64,000 bases of DNA from Symsagittifera roscoffensis. Taxonomy: Eukaryota; Xenacoelomorpha; Acoela; Convolutidae. Numbering within the stretch: the stretch's first letter is position 1; the number at the start of each line of letters is the position of its first letter. A program made the position numbers and the translations under genes. The notes under the pieces were generated by a model, which saw only the letters and a program-made list of their open reading frames with translations, was not told where the DNA came from and did no database searches. The stretch lies in contig NC_087067.1 in the NCBI RefSeq assembly GCF_963678635.1, positions 49,964,233 through 50,028,232 of the forward strand, in the 5' to 3' direction. This document shows positions 38,080 to 50,109 of the stretch, in pieces.

Positions 38080-41000
38080 GCCCTCGTTTTGTGTGATTCT
38101 GCGAGCAATCACCCCCGGCTTTCCGCAAGCTTCGCTTCCCGTCCGAACTTGTCAGGGGTAAAAATTGATCTGACCCTAAATAGTTTTAATTCAACGGATT
38201 TTATTTCGACTGAGTTAGTCGAGGTCACACTATCCGCTGGCTTAAATATCACCGATTATACGTTCAAGGTAACCGCTCAAGTAAGGAATAAAGTGAATGT
38301 TGGCTATCATAAGGTTGATGATCCGGTCCTTCAAGAAAAGTCTCCATACCTGAAACCAATAAAGCCATTTTGGTCTAGTCATTCAGACAACGGAATAGTA
38401 ATTGGTCAAAATTTTTATCAACACTTACATTATATTCATGATTTAGATAAGAAACTTCCAATAGCTATTCTTCTGCCGGTAGAATTGGATTTGAGTGGCC
38501 CACTCCCTTCATCGTCTGGGTTGTTGTCAACATGTTTCAAGTGCAATGCCGAAGGTGTGAAACTTGTTAGCCAAGTTAAAGTGTGGTATGGGTTAGAAAG
38601 CTATGGTACATACAAGCAAGCTGATGCTCGTTCTGCAGCTAATCAGTGAGCGCATAACCTTCTTGAATCAACAACATACCATGATGGTGAACGGTTTTTG
38701 GTAGGAATGTTTTGGGCCGATGATAGCAGTTCTTTACCCAAAATTACTACTCAGCTCTGGCGCAATTCAAGACGCTCGAAAAACAGCTCGACAAAGATAG
38801 TGATTTAAAGAGTTATTACATTGCGACAATAAATGAGGACCTCGATAAATGTTATGACATTCCGGTTAAACCGCACGATCCGACGCTCGGCTCCGCCCGT
38901 GAATGATTTTTACCCCACCGTCCTGTTCTCAATTCAAGCAAACCCGGTAAGATTCGTCGGGGTTTAAATGGCGCATCGAAATTTCACAGACAACCTTCAA
39001 ACAAACCTTTGCTCGCTGGGCCAGATTTACTGCAAAATTTGGTACATGTGTTAATGCGCTTCCGCCAACAACAGTTTGCCGTCTCCGCGGACATCGAGGG
39101 TATGTTCATCCAGGTTGGCGTTCATCCTTGCAATAAACTTTTCGCGCGTTTATTGTGGCGCAAGGATGCGGCATCGGATTTGGAGTTTCTACAGTGAACC
39201 CGCCTTATTTTCTGTGCCCGGGACTCCCTGACGTGCGCGAGCTTCGCTCTTCAGCAACCAGTTAGGGAAACTTCTAAAGTAGTATATACATGGATGGAAA
39301 TCTCACCAAGTTAGTAATGTTCCTGCAATTGAAGAAAACTTAAGCCCTTCATTTGATGTAACTGCAAAAGTAAAAGACATTGCGAGTAGTAGTGACCACT
39401 TGAATTCTCGTGTTTTAAAGTTAAAGGGGAAAAATGAAAGTGACTCTCTCATTGTTAGTCGTGGAGTTAACCGTGAGCTCCAAACATCCGTTACGCAATG
39501 AACTGTTCTCAGTTTTGTTTCATCGGTCTACGACCTTATTGTTTTGGGGAGTCCCTAAACGGTAAAAGTTTGCCGCCTCTAAAGATATTTGGCGCATAAC
39601 TGAACAAAAATGGGCTGATCCCTTGCCAGAAGGTCTTCGGAAGCAATTCATTGAGTGGCATTCATGTTTGTCTGAGTAGAAATAGCCATTGCCGGTGCTA
39701 CTTCAGTAATCCGTTTGATCAGTGTGACCTCCATATGTTTCGGGATAGCTCGCAAGATGTGTTTTGCGCGGTTGATTTCCTTCGAGACCGGATTATTGAG
39801 ACTCAAAAAAATGAAATTGCATTCGTTTTTGAAAAAAAGCAAGGGTAGCACCAAACAAGGCTTTGTCCATTCCAAATCTGGAAACGCAGGCAGCCTTGGT
39901 GGCATCTAGGTTTAAGGAAGATATACCCCGGGCGTTTTCAATCGACTTAACCCGCACTTTTTTGTCGACCGATAGCACCAAGGTGCTACAATGGCTTTAC
40001 GCCGTCGATAAATTACCGACTTTTGTCGCGAACCATGTTTGTGAAGAAAAAGGAACTCACCACTGTGGATCAATAGTTCTATGTGAATAGAGGGGATAAT
40101 ACCGCGAACACTGGAAATGCGGAATATTTGCGGAATGCCTTAAAGAAAGCAGTTGGGTCAGCGGTCCAAGCTTCCTTGTAGGCAATGAGATCCAAATCTG
40201 CATGTTGCTACTAATATCCTCTCTAACAAAGTTGTTAGTAACATCCTCTCCTTCTGAGGACGACACCATAGACAATTCGACACATGCTTTCACGAGTACT
40301 TTGAAGCAGTCAGAGCCCCTATTTGTTTGGGAAATGTATAATAGTTTTACGAAACTGCAGCAGTACGTTTGCTTTATGTTGAGGTTATTGCTGAAACACA
40401 AGCACTTCCGCGGGCCTACCGATCCCTTCGAATTAGCAATTGAGAAAGATAAATTGCTATTTTTGGCTCAATCCGAATTGTTGCCGGTTGAGATCAAACA
40501 ACTTAAGTCTGGTAGACCCTAAAAAGGTCTTGTCGCATTGCAGTTTACTCACCGTTTATTGGCCCGGTGGCATCATTTTTTCCACAGGACGGATTCAACT
40601 CTTAACCCACATAAGTTTTTAAACTAAGCATCGCATCATATTAGATTCTCGTTACTTATTGCTGAAGTTGTTTCGGAGGCATCTGCACTTTGCAAACCGT
40701 CAACATTTAGATTAATTGCGGTCCATAGTACATATGGGGTTTATGGGGTTTATGGAGTTCGGTCTGCGAGCGGCCCTCCGTACAATTGAAAGATGTTGTT
40801 TTGTTTGCAGAAAACGCAAGTCAAGTAGGTTACATCCTTTGATGTCAGACCTCCCTGTCGATTGGCTTGTTTACGCCATCGGCCTTTCAGCGACTGTGGT
40901 GTGGTCCATTTTACGTGATAATTCGAGGCAGCAGCGTGAAAATATGCACTTGTCTGTTCACCTGCATCATTACCCGTGCCGTACGCATCGAAATTGCTCC

Positions 41001-41660
41001 GTCTATGGACACAGGCTCTTGCGTCATGGGGATTGAATGGTTTATCTCCCGCCGTAGTACGCCAATTGTTGTGTGGTCAGACAACGGTACCAATTTTGTT
41101 GGAGCTGAGAAACAACTTCCGTTTTGCGTACAAAATTGGAACAGACAGGCTCTCGCATTGTCAGTCTATAAAGGGATTAAATTAAAATACAATCCTCTTG
41201 GCGCGCCGCATCAATGTGGGTCTTGGGAAAGGTTGGTGTGCAGTTGCAAATACGTTTTCTACGCAAACATTGGAACTCGTAAGTTAATGGATGAGGCACT
41301 GTCGACCACGTTCAGTTTAGTGGAGCAATTATTTAACGCCCGTCCAATAACGCCTGTTGGTTAAGATTCAAGTGAGCTGGAAGCGTTAACGCCTAACCGA
41401 TTTCTTTTGGGTGACCACTCCGTTAGCTTTCCGTCGCTATTACTTGATGAAATTTTTGACCTCCGAAAACGCTACGTGAGAGCACAAGCTCACGCAAAAT
41501 CTATTTGGCAGCGTTGGCTGAAAGCTGTTGTCACTTCCTTGAACAAGCGCTCCAAGTGGCATGCCGATTCGAACCGCGATTTTCAAAATGGTGATCTCGT
41601 CTGATTTGTCGATCCCAGAAGCCCTCGTGGGCACTACCTTTTAGTTCGAATAACTGCTTT
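38080..41660 (+). mobile_element. pol-like part of the BEL/Pao fossil
   Basis: Visible pieces are a protease-region segment (about 38.1-38.65 kb); the BEL-type RT segment LLAGPDLLQNL...ADIEGMFIQVGV (about 39.0-39.2 kb); integrase with VVWSDNGTNFVGAEKQL and YNPLGAPHQCGSWERLV (about 41.06-41.24 kb); and a C-terminal module with RFLLGDHSVSFPSLL and KRSKWHADSNRDFQNGD (about 41.4-41.6 kb). The order and wording of these motifs are specific to BEL/Pao. Confidence 0.75.
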
Positions 41661-41726
41661 GCGCTACTTCAATCCGCAACCGTTAAAACCCTATCGGGCC
41701 AGTTAGTAAGATCCCTTGTTAATCTT

Positions 41727-44010
41727 GACCCGTTCTTCTGTTCTACAGCAACTTCGTGCTTCTGGAACTGGACTTGTGAGTTTTTCACAAAGTTGATAAT
41801 TCTGTCTTCGCTATATGGCCGTAGTCGTACTGAGTTCTGAACTTCGTGCCAAATTACATCAGAGAACTATCGAAGAAGCTAATGGAAAACAACCGGTTCA
41901 AATCTGTTTTTTTTTCTAATGAAATACTGCCATCGAAGTAGCGTAGAACCTTTCAAATGCTAGATCCAAGAGGCTAGAATTTTAATTTTTTTCCTGTGCC
42001 TTTTTAGGACCCGTTCTTTTGTTCTACAGCAAGTTCGGGCTTCTTTAACAGGATTACTGGACTTTTTACAAAGTCGAAAAATCTGTCTTCGTAATAAGGC
42101 CGTAGTGGTACTAGGTTGTGACCTTCGAGCCAGAATACATCAGAGAACTATCAGAGAAGCTATGGAAAACAACCAATTCAAATCTGATTACTTCTAGTGA
42201 AATGCTGCCATCGAAGTAGCGTTGAAGCTTTGAAATGCTAGATCCAAGATGTTAGAAGATCTAAATCTTTACTGTGTCTTTTTTATGCCCCGCTCTTTTA
42301 ATCTACAGCAAATTCAGCCTTCTTTAACATGATTCATGAACTTTTTACTAAGTCAATAATTTTGTCTTTGCTATAGGGCCGTAGTGATACTAGGTTGTTA
42401 CCTTCGTGCCAGAATACATCAGAGAACTATCAGAGAAGGTAATGGAAATCAACCAATTCAGATCTGATTACTTCTAATGAAATACTGCCATCGAAGTAGC
42501 GTTGAAGCTTTGAAATGCTAGATCCAAGATCCAAGAAGATCTAGTTCTTTCCTGTGTCTTTTTACGCCCCGCTCTTTTAATCTTCAGCAAGTTTGTGCTT
42601 CTGATAATTCTGTCAACGCTATAAGCCGTAGTGATACTAGGTTCTGATCTTCGTGCCAAAAATCATCAGCGAACTATCAGAGAAGCTAGTCGAAAACAAT
42701 CAATTGAAATCTGATTACTTCTAGTGAAATACTGCCATCGAAGAAGTGTAGAAACTTTAAATTGCTAGATCCGAGAGGCCAGAAGATCTAGCTTTTTTTC
42801 CTGTGTCTTTTTAGGACCCGTTTTTTTTCTACAGCAAGTTCAGGCTTCTTTAACAGGATTCGCGGGCTTTTTCCAAAGTCGACAATTCTGTCTTCGTTAT
42901 AAGGCCGTAGTGGTACTAGGTTCTGACCTTCGTGCCAAATTACATCAGAGAACTATCAGAGAAAAAAGTGGAAATTAATCAATTCAAACTAGAATACTTC
43001 TAGTGAAATACTGTCATCGAAGTAGCGTAATAGCTTTAAGACGCTAGATCCATAAGTCAGAAGATCTTTTTTTTCCTGTGTCTTTTCAACAGGAATCGTG
43101 AGCTTTTTACTAAGTCGATAATTCTGTCTTCGTTATAAGTCCGTAGTGGTACTAGGTTCTGACCTTCGTGCCAAATTACATCAGAAAACTATCAGAGAAA
43201 ATAGTGGAAAACAATCAATTCAAACTAGAACTTTCTAGTTAAATACTGCCATCGAAGTAGCGTAGAAGCTTTGAAATGCTAGATCCAAGAGGTTAGAAGA
43301 TCTAGTTTTTTTCCTGTGTCTTTTTAAGCCCCGTTCTTTTGTTCTACAGCAAGCTCGTGCTTCTGGTATTTCTATCAACGCCATAGGGGCGTAGTGATAC
43401 TAGGTTTTGACCTTCGTGCCAAAACCATTAAGAGAACTATCAGAGAAAATCGTTGAAAACACTCACTTCAAACCAGAATACTTCTAGTGAAATACTGCCA
43501 TCGAAGTAGCGTAGAAGCTTCAAAATTCTAGATCCAAGAGGCTAGAAGATTTATTTTTTTCCCGTATTTTTTTATGACCCGTTCTTTCATTCTACAGCAA
43601 GTTCAGCCTTCTTTAACAGGATTCATGACTTTTTTACTAAGTCGATATTTCTGTCTTTGCTATAGGGCCGTAGTGATACTAGGTTGTTACCTTCGTGCCA
43701 GAATACATCAGAGAACTATCAGAGAAGCTAGTGGAAACCAGTCAATTGAAACCAGATGATTAATTCTATTGAATTACTGCCATCAAAGCAGCGTAGAAGC
43801 TTTAAGACGCTAGATCCAAGACATTAGATGATCTGTTTTTTTTCCTGTGTGTTTTTGCCCCGTTCTTTTGTTCTACAAGAAGTTCGGGCTTCTTTAATCG
43901 GATTCGTGAGTTTTTTTACTTAGTCGAGGTTTTGGTCTTTTTTGTCTTCGATATAGGGCTGTAGTGATACTAGATTCTGACTTTTGTGCCAAAATGCATC
44001 AGAGAACTTT
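41727..44010. repeat. Satellite-like array of 250-290-base units
   Basis: About nine head-to-tail copies, with starts near 41727, 42008, 42287, 42566, 42814, 43080 (partial), 43328, 43576 and 43857. Each carries CCCGTTCTTTTGTTCTACAGCAAGTTC, GGCCGTAGTG(A/G)TACTAGGTT, CATCAGAGAACTATCAGAGAA and ACTGCCATCGAAGTAGCGTAGAAGC in the same order. Copies differ by 10-20 percent and by small length changes. The array starts directly where the BEL/Pao element ends. Confidence 0.9.
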
Positions 44011-45650
44011 TCTACCAATAAGTTGCTGATAATTGACAAAAATTAGTGCTCTCTGAAGCAATTTATAAATCATTCTTGCTCCTTGAAAGTTTCTCTCGTG
44101 CTTATTCTACTAGAATTTCTCAAACCTATTGCACAGCAGTTATAGAACCTTAAACTAGGTTTTTTATGTCAGCAGAGCCTAATTTTGCGTATTCACTTGC
44201 AATTTTTTTGCCTGCTTTTCTGTCGTCAACACAGCAGATGAGTTTAGCAGATAAATTTGAGACCAGCGGGTAATGATGTCATTTCCACGCGTTTCTTCAG
44301 CTCAAACTTGCAGCCATTGCTTATATAAAATGCAACAGTTGAGCTAGCTCTCAAATCATGACTGTCCAGCTGGTGTTCTTAAGAACAAGAGCTACCTGCT
44401 CATTATCTTAAGTCAAAAAGAGAAATATTAGATAAAAAGATATTTTGAAGAGTAAACTAACTTCTAAACGAACAAAAGCGTCAACGGTACAGCGCAATTG
44501 AAACCCAAGGATAGTTCAAGAGCATGTTTACATTCAATTTGCCAATCAAACTTCAGTGTCAGTTTAAGATGAAAGTTCTGATGTTATGAATATTCTGAGA
44601 CATGAATAGTTTAAAAAAGAGCAAATGTCCCATTTCAGTCTGGTAGTGAGATATAGGCCAGTGGAAAATAATCAATTCAAATTAGATTACTTCTAGTGAA
44701 TGCTGTCATTAAAGTAGCGTAATAGCTTTAAGACGCTAGATCCAAAACTTAAGAAGTTCTAGTGTTTTGTCTTATACGCGCCTTTTTCTGTTCTACAGCA
44801 AATTCGTGCTTCTGTAAGCGGATTCGTGAGCTTTTCATAAAGTCAACAATTCTGTTTTTGCTGTAGGGCCGTAGTGGTAGGACCTATTCTCTCTTCAAAT
44901 GAAATGCAGATAAATGACGAAAAATAATGCGCATTGGAGAAATTTATACGCTCGCTTTTTCTCCTTGAAAAGTTTTCCTATGTGCTTCTTCTCCTTAAAA
45001 GACCCATAATGATTGTACAGAACCTCTATAGTATTATATTTTTGATATGAGCAGAGCCTAATTTCGCTCATTCATTTACAATCATATTTACCTGCTTTTC
45101 TGTCGTCAGCAGACTATCTGAGTTTAGAAATTGGCGACCAGCGGGTAATGATGTCAAACTTCCAGCCATTGCTAATATGAAAATCCGTTGAGCCAGCTCC
45201 CTCACATCATTACTGTCCAACGGGTGTTCTTAAAGTCCTTCTGAAAGCTCAGCTGCACTTTAAACACCCTTAAGACTCCTCAAGCGTTTTGGCGGAACAC
45301 TGCTTCATAACGATTTGTTATCAATGGATGTTCTCCGACTGCTCACTTTTAAATTTAAGAAATTGAAAAGAAAAGAAATTGAAAAGTTATTTAACTTCAA
45401 AATGGACAAAAGAGTCAATGGCAAAATTGCAAATAAAATTCAATCAAAACTCAAGGACGTTTTTGAATCTAAACTGGAAAATTGACGCAAAAATAGTACG
45501 ATGAAATTCAATGTCAAAATTAGATCAAACTTCTGATATTATCAATGTTCTGACAAAGATCTTTTTAAACACTGAAAAAGATATCGTTTTCAATCGGATA
45601 CAGACTTAGGCTAATTGAAATTAATCAGGTTGGTACAGATCATTAACCTC
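44010..45650. repeat. Duplicated block after the satellite array
   Basis: About 44020-44660 and 44900-45640 are diverged direct copies. Both carry CAGAGCCTAATTT(T/C)GC, TACCTGCTTTTCTGTCGTC-like and GCGGGTAATGATGTCA segments in the same order. Between them (about 44670-44890) lies one more unit of the 250-290-base repeat, so the whole is a higher-order repeat of satellite plus spacer. Confidence 0.75.
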
Positions 45651-46005
45651 TGGTCAGAGACGTGCATGGAGCTTGCTACTTAGTGACGCAATTCTGCAAT
45701 CAAATCAGAAGAGTTTTTTGCCATTGTCCTATTGATTTATATTTGTTAATTCTGATCAACTATAGTAAAGCGTTCATATGTGGGTCAACCGTCCGGTGCT
45801 TCAGGTAATTGACATTATCTTTTAGTCAAAGTCTATCCCCGGGTCTTTCAGCTTCGAAAATTTTCTCTTATGCAGGCTCAATTCAGATACATATATTATG
45901 ATAGCGAAGGAAGGGTTGCTCAAGCAGTCTTCTAGTAATATCAAAGGGTTGCACTAGTAGTCTTTGGGATTACTAGCAGTCTTTTGGGAGTATCGCAGAA
46001 CTTAC

Positions 46006-46440
46006 CTGGTCCCGCATCCAGTAGATCCAAAAAAAATCTGATGCTCTGAAACACAAATTTGGAGGCACTTCCTCTTTTTGCAAGTTGATATAACAGAAAA
46101 TAAAACTTGTTATTTTCGTTGCACAAGTTGACCTGTGCGGTCAACGCGTTCAATTCTTGTCAATGATATTTTAATAACCCTCTCTGGAGTTATCCATCAC
46201 TGAATTTGGTCATGGGTACGTCTCCAGTTTCGCTAGTATCTCGCTGTAGATCATTTTCCAACCAATCAAAAAACACCTTACTCTTTTGAAAAAGCAGTGA
46301 ATCTTGGAGTTGTAATGAGGTAAATTTTTATTGCGAAACTGAAACAGTTTGAAAGGTAAGTTTTCGACATTTGGGCAACCTAAATCATCAAGGTTCTCAA
46401 CCACGGATCCAAGAACTTTGACAAAAGTTCTCTTTTTCCT
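46006..46440 (-). CDS. Weak minus-strand gene candidate (three exons)
   Basis: Three minus-strand pieces join in phase 0 with GT-AG sites: one ending AAAAGA|GTAAGG near 46285 (residues VVENLDDLGCPNVENLPF), a short one between TCTACAG near 46248 and GAC|GTACCC near 46220, and 46006-46132 (VNLCNENNKFYFLLYQLAKRG) ending at a consensus GTAAGT donor. The first intron would be about 38 bases. No family is recognised and no start or end exon is seen, so this may be a remnant or chance. Confidence 0.25.
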
Positions 46441-46444
46441 TGAT

Positions 46445-47040
46445 GTAAAACACAGCGTTTGGATTTCTCAGCGCAAAACTTTGAACAATCTGGTTATGAT
46501 TCAAATATGAACAATCCCTATTTTTCCAGTGTATTCGGTGAAAGTAATTTGTCAACCAGTTGTAAGCATTTTTTTCAGGTTTGGGAAGTAAATGAAAACT
46601 GACTGGAGGAAAGAAATAAGAGAATCACTGCAATCAGAAGTTGTTTTTACCAATTCGTTAACTATAAGGCTGGTTTTCCAGTATTGAAAAACTTCTACAT
46701 CTAGCAAGATTGATCTTCAACATTCTAATAAATGTTAAAGTTTTGATTTGTTCAATTTGTTCAATGCCAGTCAAATGCTACTGTTACAAGCTGCTGTAAC
46801 ACTTCCATGACAACATACAGCAGTATGTCGGGTCAGTGTTATAAACTTTATTACAAAACTGGCAGCTTAAGTAAAATTGCTTGCATTCGCAAAATTAAAA
46901 AAACTTGAAAATTTGACCGAAGACGAATTGTCATTTCAATAAACCGTCCATAAGTCTCGATTTGATAGCAACGACACATAGCTTATGTCATTCGTAGACA
47001 AAAAGAAAAACCGAGAACATGCAGCTGAAAAAATAGCGAC
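46445..47040. other. No gene recognised
   Basis: AT-rich sequence between weak minus-strand exon candidates and a LINE-related repeat. No domain, RNA gene or clear repeat structure seen. Confidence 0.4.
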
Positions 47041-47050
47041 GGTCAAAATA

Positions 47051-47204
47051 AGCTAGGTAGTCAGGATTCGAGCAAAGACTCCATTTCCGATATTCAGCAA
47101 AGCTGAACAGATGAAGGGAAAATCTCTGATGTTTTCGAAGCTCAGCCGCAGTTTGGTCATACGAAATCGGTTTCTGCTCTTCCGAATTGGCGGGCGACCG
47201 TCGA
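47051..47204 (-). repeat. Second copy of a LINE-end segment
   Basis: A stretch of about 153 bases is over 95 percent identical to 48273-48421, in the same orientation. It begins CTAGGTAGTCAGGATTCG and ends TTCCGAATTGGCGGGCGAC. On the minus strand it reads openly (TAAELRKHQRFSLHLF). It looks like a piece of the neighbouring LINE or of its target region that was copied recently. Confidence 0.8.
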
Positions 47205-48189
47205 AAAAATAGCGAGTTTTCTGGGTGGGTTTTCTTTACAGTCAAATAAATCACATGAATAATTTTCAAATCCGTTGAAGTGACTCTCCGTTTTTCAAAT
47301 TTCAACTTCGTATTTTCAATAACTATTAGATCTGCTGAATTTCCAGTTAGAGTAAAGTAAACAAAGTTTTTCGATCTGCCACCGGTTGGAAAAATATTGG
47401 ATTTAAATGCTCAATATTAATGACATTATTGTGCCGAATACCCAGTAGTTTGAAATTACTAACTTCATTAATCATTATTTCTTCTTTTTGTTACAATTTC
47501 TAGGCAACGTCACCGCTGCTCTTCAAACTGGGTGATTGTTTGTTATTTTCATATGTTTAAAATTACATTTTAAGGTAACACTCCAAGCTTTTGGAGATAA
47601 TAACCACCGCCGTACAAATCTTGCCACAAGTGCAGGTATCAAAACTGAAGTAGAGGAATTAAACCAGTTTTCAAGGTACGGGTCTTTTCAATTTGAATAG
47701 GGTCCACCATGCTTAGGGGAAATTCCTACAGAAGTCGTTTACAATTTTAAAGACTTCCCCTGTAGGACTGTCCTTAAACATGGATACCCTCCGTTAGGAA
47801 GGACACCCTCTCTGGATACACATCGTATTACAATACTACTCAAATATGACACAGAAAAATAAATTTGAGCATTTGATGACATTGAAGTTTTTCTATGAAC
47901 TGATTTATTCATTATTGATATATTTTTTGAGAAACTTGAAAAAAAGCATTAATTAAAGCTCGAAGATTTTACCCAGTGCCATTTAAACTGACAACAATCA
48001 GGAGACGCCCATTTAGACAAAAAAATGAATTGTGCCAAAAAAAATTTTGTCATCAAAAAAGTTTTGAGCGATTGATCTTTAAAATTGTTGAACTACAGCC
48101 AACCTGAAGTATTTTTTACAATTTTCAAAAAAAATTAAAATTTTCTCCAAAGTAAATGATACAGTTAGCTACTACATGTTGTTGCTTAG

Positions 48190-50040
48190 TGTGAACCCCG
48201 TCACAGATTGGGTGGCGTAGGTGCTCAGTGCGGCGAAGGTGATCCAGGTTTTTGTTTGGCTGTTCCTGCAAGACTAGGTAGTCAGGATTCGGGCAAAGAC
48301 TCCATTTCCGATATTCAGCAAAGCTGAACAGATGAAGGAAAAATCTCTGATGTTTTCGAAGCTCAGCCGCAGTTTGGTCATACGAAGTCGGTTTCTGCTC
48401 TTCCGAATCGGCGGGCGACTTGACGGAAGAAATGAGCTCTGTTGACTCTCTGTCGGTACACTGCTACCTCCTCGGATCTTGATCGCCCCACCGCTCTTGC
48501 TATCTTTTTCATTTCCTGTTGATGCACCTTGCGTGGAAATTGTTCTGGTTGACTTTCTTCAGGTAGAGGTCTTCTTGTCTCGTGTCCACAGTCGTCTGAA
48601 CAGCAAATTCAAAAGTTTCGTTTGTTTATGTTTTTGAAGTGACGAACATGCTTCTCGATCTTCAGCGTTCTCGGAGGCCGACTAGCTTCTCGATTTTAGT
48701 CTGTGTCTGAAGCTTCTGGTTGGTGTTGTCACTTTCAACTTCGGCAACAATTTTGATTGCAGGAAATCCCGCTTCCGTGCAGGCAGGAATGGAAAAAGAA
48801 CCACCGGACAGACCTGCGATAATAGAAGCGGGGGAGTTGTTGACAGTCTCGAGCTTCGAGCTGCTGGTGTCGAAAAAGAAAGGGTACCACATTCCTGCCG
48901 CGTACAAACCGACTGGTCTGATATAACGTAAGCACAGTTTATGGAGATAGGAGGCTGAGAGCCCCATGATTTTCGGGACACTCATTTCTTTCGAGGACAC
49001 TCATGATCTTCAGGCGACTCTTCATCTTCTTCCCGGCCTCGTCAGTACGCACTGTGAAAAGTGCTGAGGTCCAACTAAATACCGAAGATTTCCGGCTTTT
49101 GGTTGTGAAGTAGTTGCTCGCCGTTTTCAAAGAGAGAAAGCTGCGCTTTACCCGCGGTGTCAATGGGGTCAAAGAACACAACCATTCCCTTTGTCTCAAA
49201 TTTGTCCATGTTGATTACCTTGTAATGACTGTATGCTCAAAGAGATAACGCTTGGAGAGCTGGAGATGTCTAAGTAGCTGCTGCATCGACTTTACTGTAC
49301 TGGCAGCTCAGGTAAGTGTGTAGTCATCAGGGAAGATGTCAGAGGTGACATCAGCATTGGCAGAACCGACTTTTCTCGACAAGGAAGCCGCGGCGAAGCA
49401 AAAGAGCAGCGGCGACAGAGGATTTCTTTCTGGAAGTCCCTGCGAAAACACTATATCTGCTCAGGGCAGAATGACATCTGTGTGCCGCTCTGCGGTCGGC
49501 CAGCCAGCCAGGTTCGGAGTCAATGGAAAGAAAGGTTAGTTAACCCGAAGGTACCTAAGTTTCGGAGAAAGCCGTGTTTCTTGACCCTATCGAAGGCTGC
49601 TTTAAACACCATATCAACGTGGAGTTTGTGTTTGTTCTCCTGTAGGTGGTCAAAGGCTTGTTGACTGATGTTTTCTATATAGTCTAAGGTTGACCGTCAA
49701 GACTGGATCACGGAATGCTCTTCCGGAACAATATTGTTCTGCGGAGACCACTCTTTCAGTCTGTTGGTCATCATTGTCTCCAGCACCTTGGAAAGATCAG
49801 AAAAGCAGATACACCGGTCTTTGTTTGCTTATATTGCTTGGATCAGAATTCTTCATTGAAATTTTACTCTTTCAAGACAAGAACGATGCGTGCTATCCTC
49901 CAATACGGGGAACGCGGGATTTCGTCCAACTCCTGTTGTTCATTGCCAACAGTCAGGAGCTGGCGAGAACGTGGAGCCTCTTCAGAGAGAGCGGGTGGAT
50001 ATTGTCGTGGCCTCAGTCCCACTTCTCGGCGTGTGTAGAG
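48190..50040 (-). mobile_element. LINE (non-LTR retrotransposon), 5'-truncated and decayed
   Basis: Minus-strand frames carry reverse-transcriptase blocks in order: WRIARIVLVLKE (near 49890), IENISQQAFDHLQENKHKL and FKAAFDRVKKHGFL (near 49680-49570), and GLPERNPLSPLLFCF followed by FPDDYTL, an altered form of the YADD box, near 49440-49325. Downstream open segments give KGMVVFFDPIDT and a C-terminal part to about 48190. Frames change several times and stops interrupt it (for example just after FPDDYTLT, and after TNLSFH). The endonuclease part is missing. Jockey- or CR1-like by its motif spacing, but the clade is not certain. The higher GC content contrasts with its surroundings. Confidence 0.8.
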
Positions 50041-50041
50041 A

Positions 50042-50075
50042 GTGTACGACTTCGTGTTAGCGTGTACGACTTCGG
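50042..50075 (+). repeat. GTGTACGACTTCG repeated at the LINE edge
   Basis: GTGTACGACTTCG occurs twice (50042-50054 and 50062-50074) at the upstream edge of the LINE. The second copy extends to a 19-base match with the GPCR's second exon (about 22540-22558). Confidence 0.6.
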
Positions 50076-50109
50076 ATATATATCAAAAAAGTCAATGCAA
50101 TTTTGACGC

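Larger units (their letters stand above)
33807..41710 (+). mobile_element. BEL/Pao-type LTR retrotransposon fossil
   Basis: Plus-strand parts run in BEL/Pao order: LTR-like end (about 33807-34137), primer-site-like TTTGGTGGTGCCGCGACTCG (34138-34158), leader with minisatellite, an extra unrecognised ORF (from 35074), gag (about 35.86-38.0 kb), protease/RT/RNase H (about 38.1-40.1 kb), integrase (about 40.4-41.36 kb) and the DUF5641-type C-terminal module (about 41.37-41.65 kb). It is heavily broken, with well over ten breaks, and only one LTR-like end was recognised, so it is much older than the Ty3/gypsy element at 10.8 kb. Confidence 0.8.

Noticed and set aside
41727-44010. CRISPR-like array
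   Set aside because: Units are long, diverged, without constant-length unique spacers, and the DNA is animal; it is a satellite-type tandem array.
48682-49000. Overlapping minus and plus ORFs at 48.7-49.0 kb as separate genes
   Set aside because: The minus-strand frames are pieces of the decayed LINE downstream of its RT, and the plus-strand frame is their shadow.
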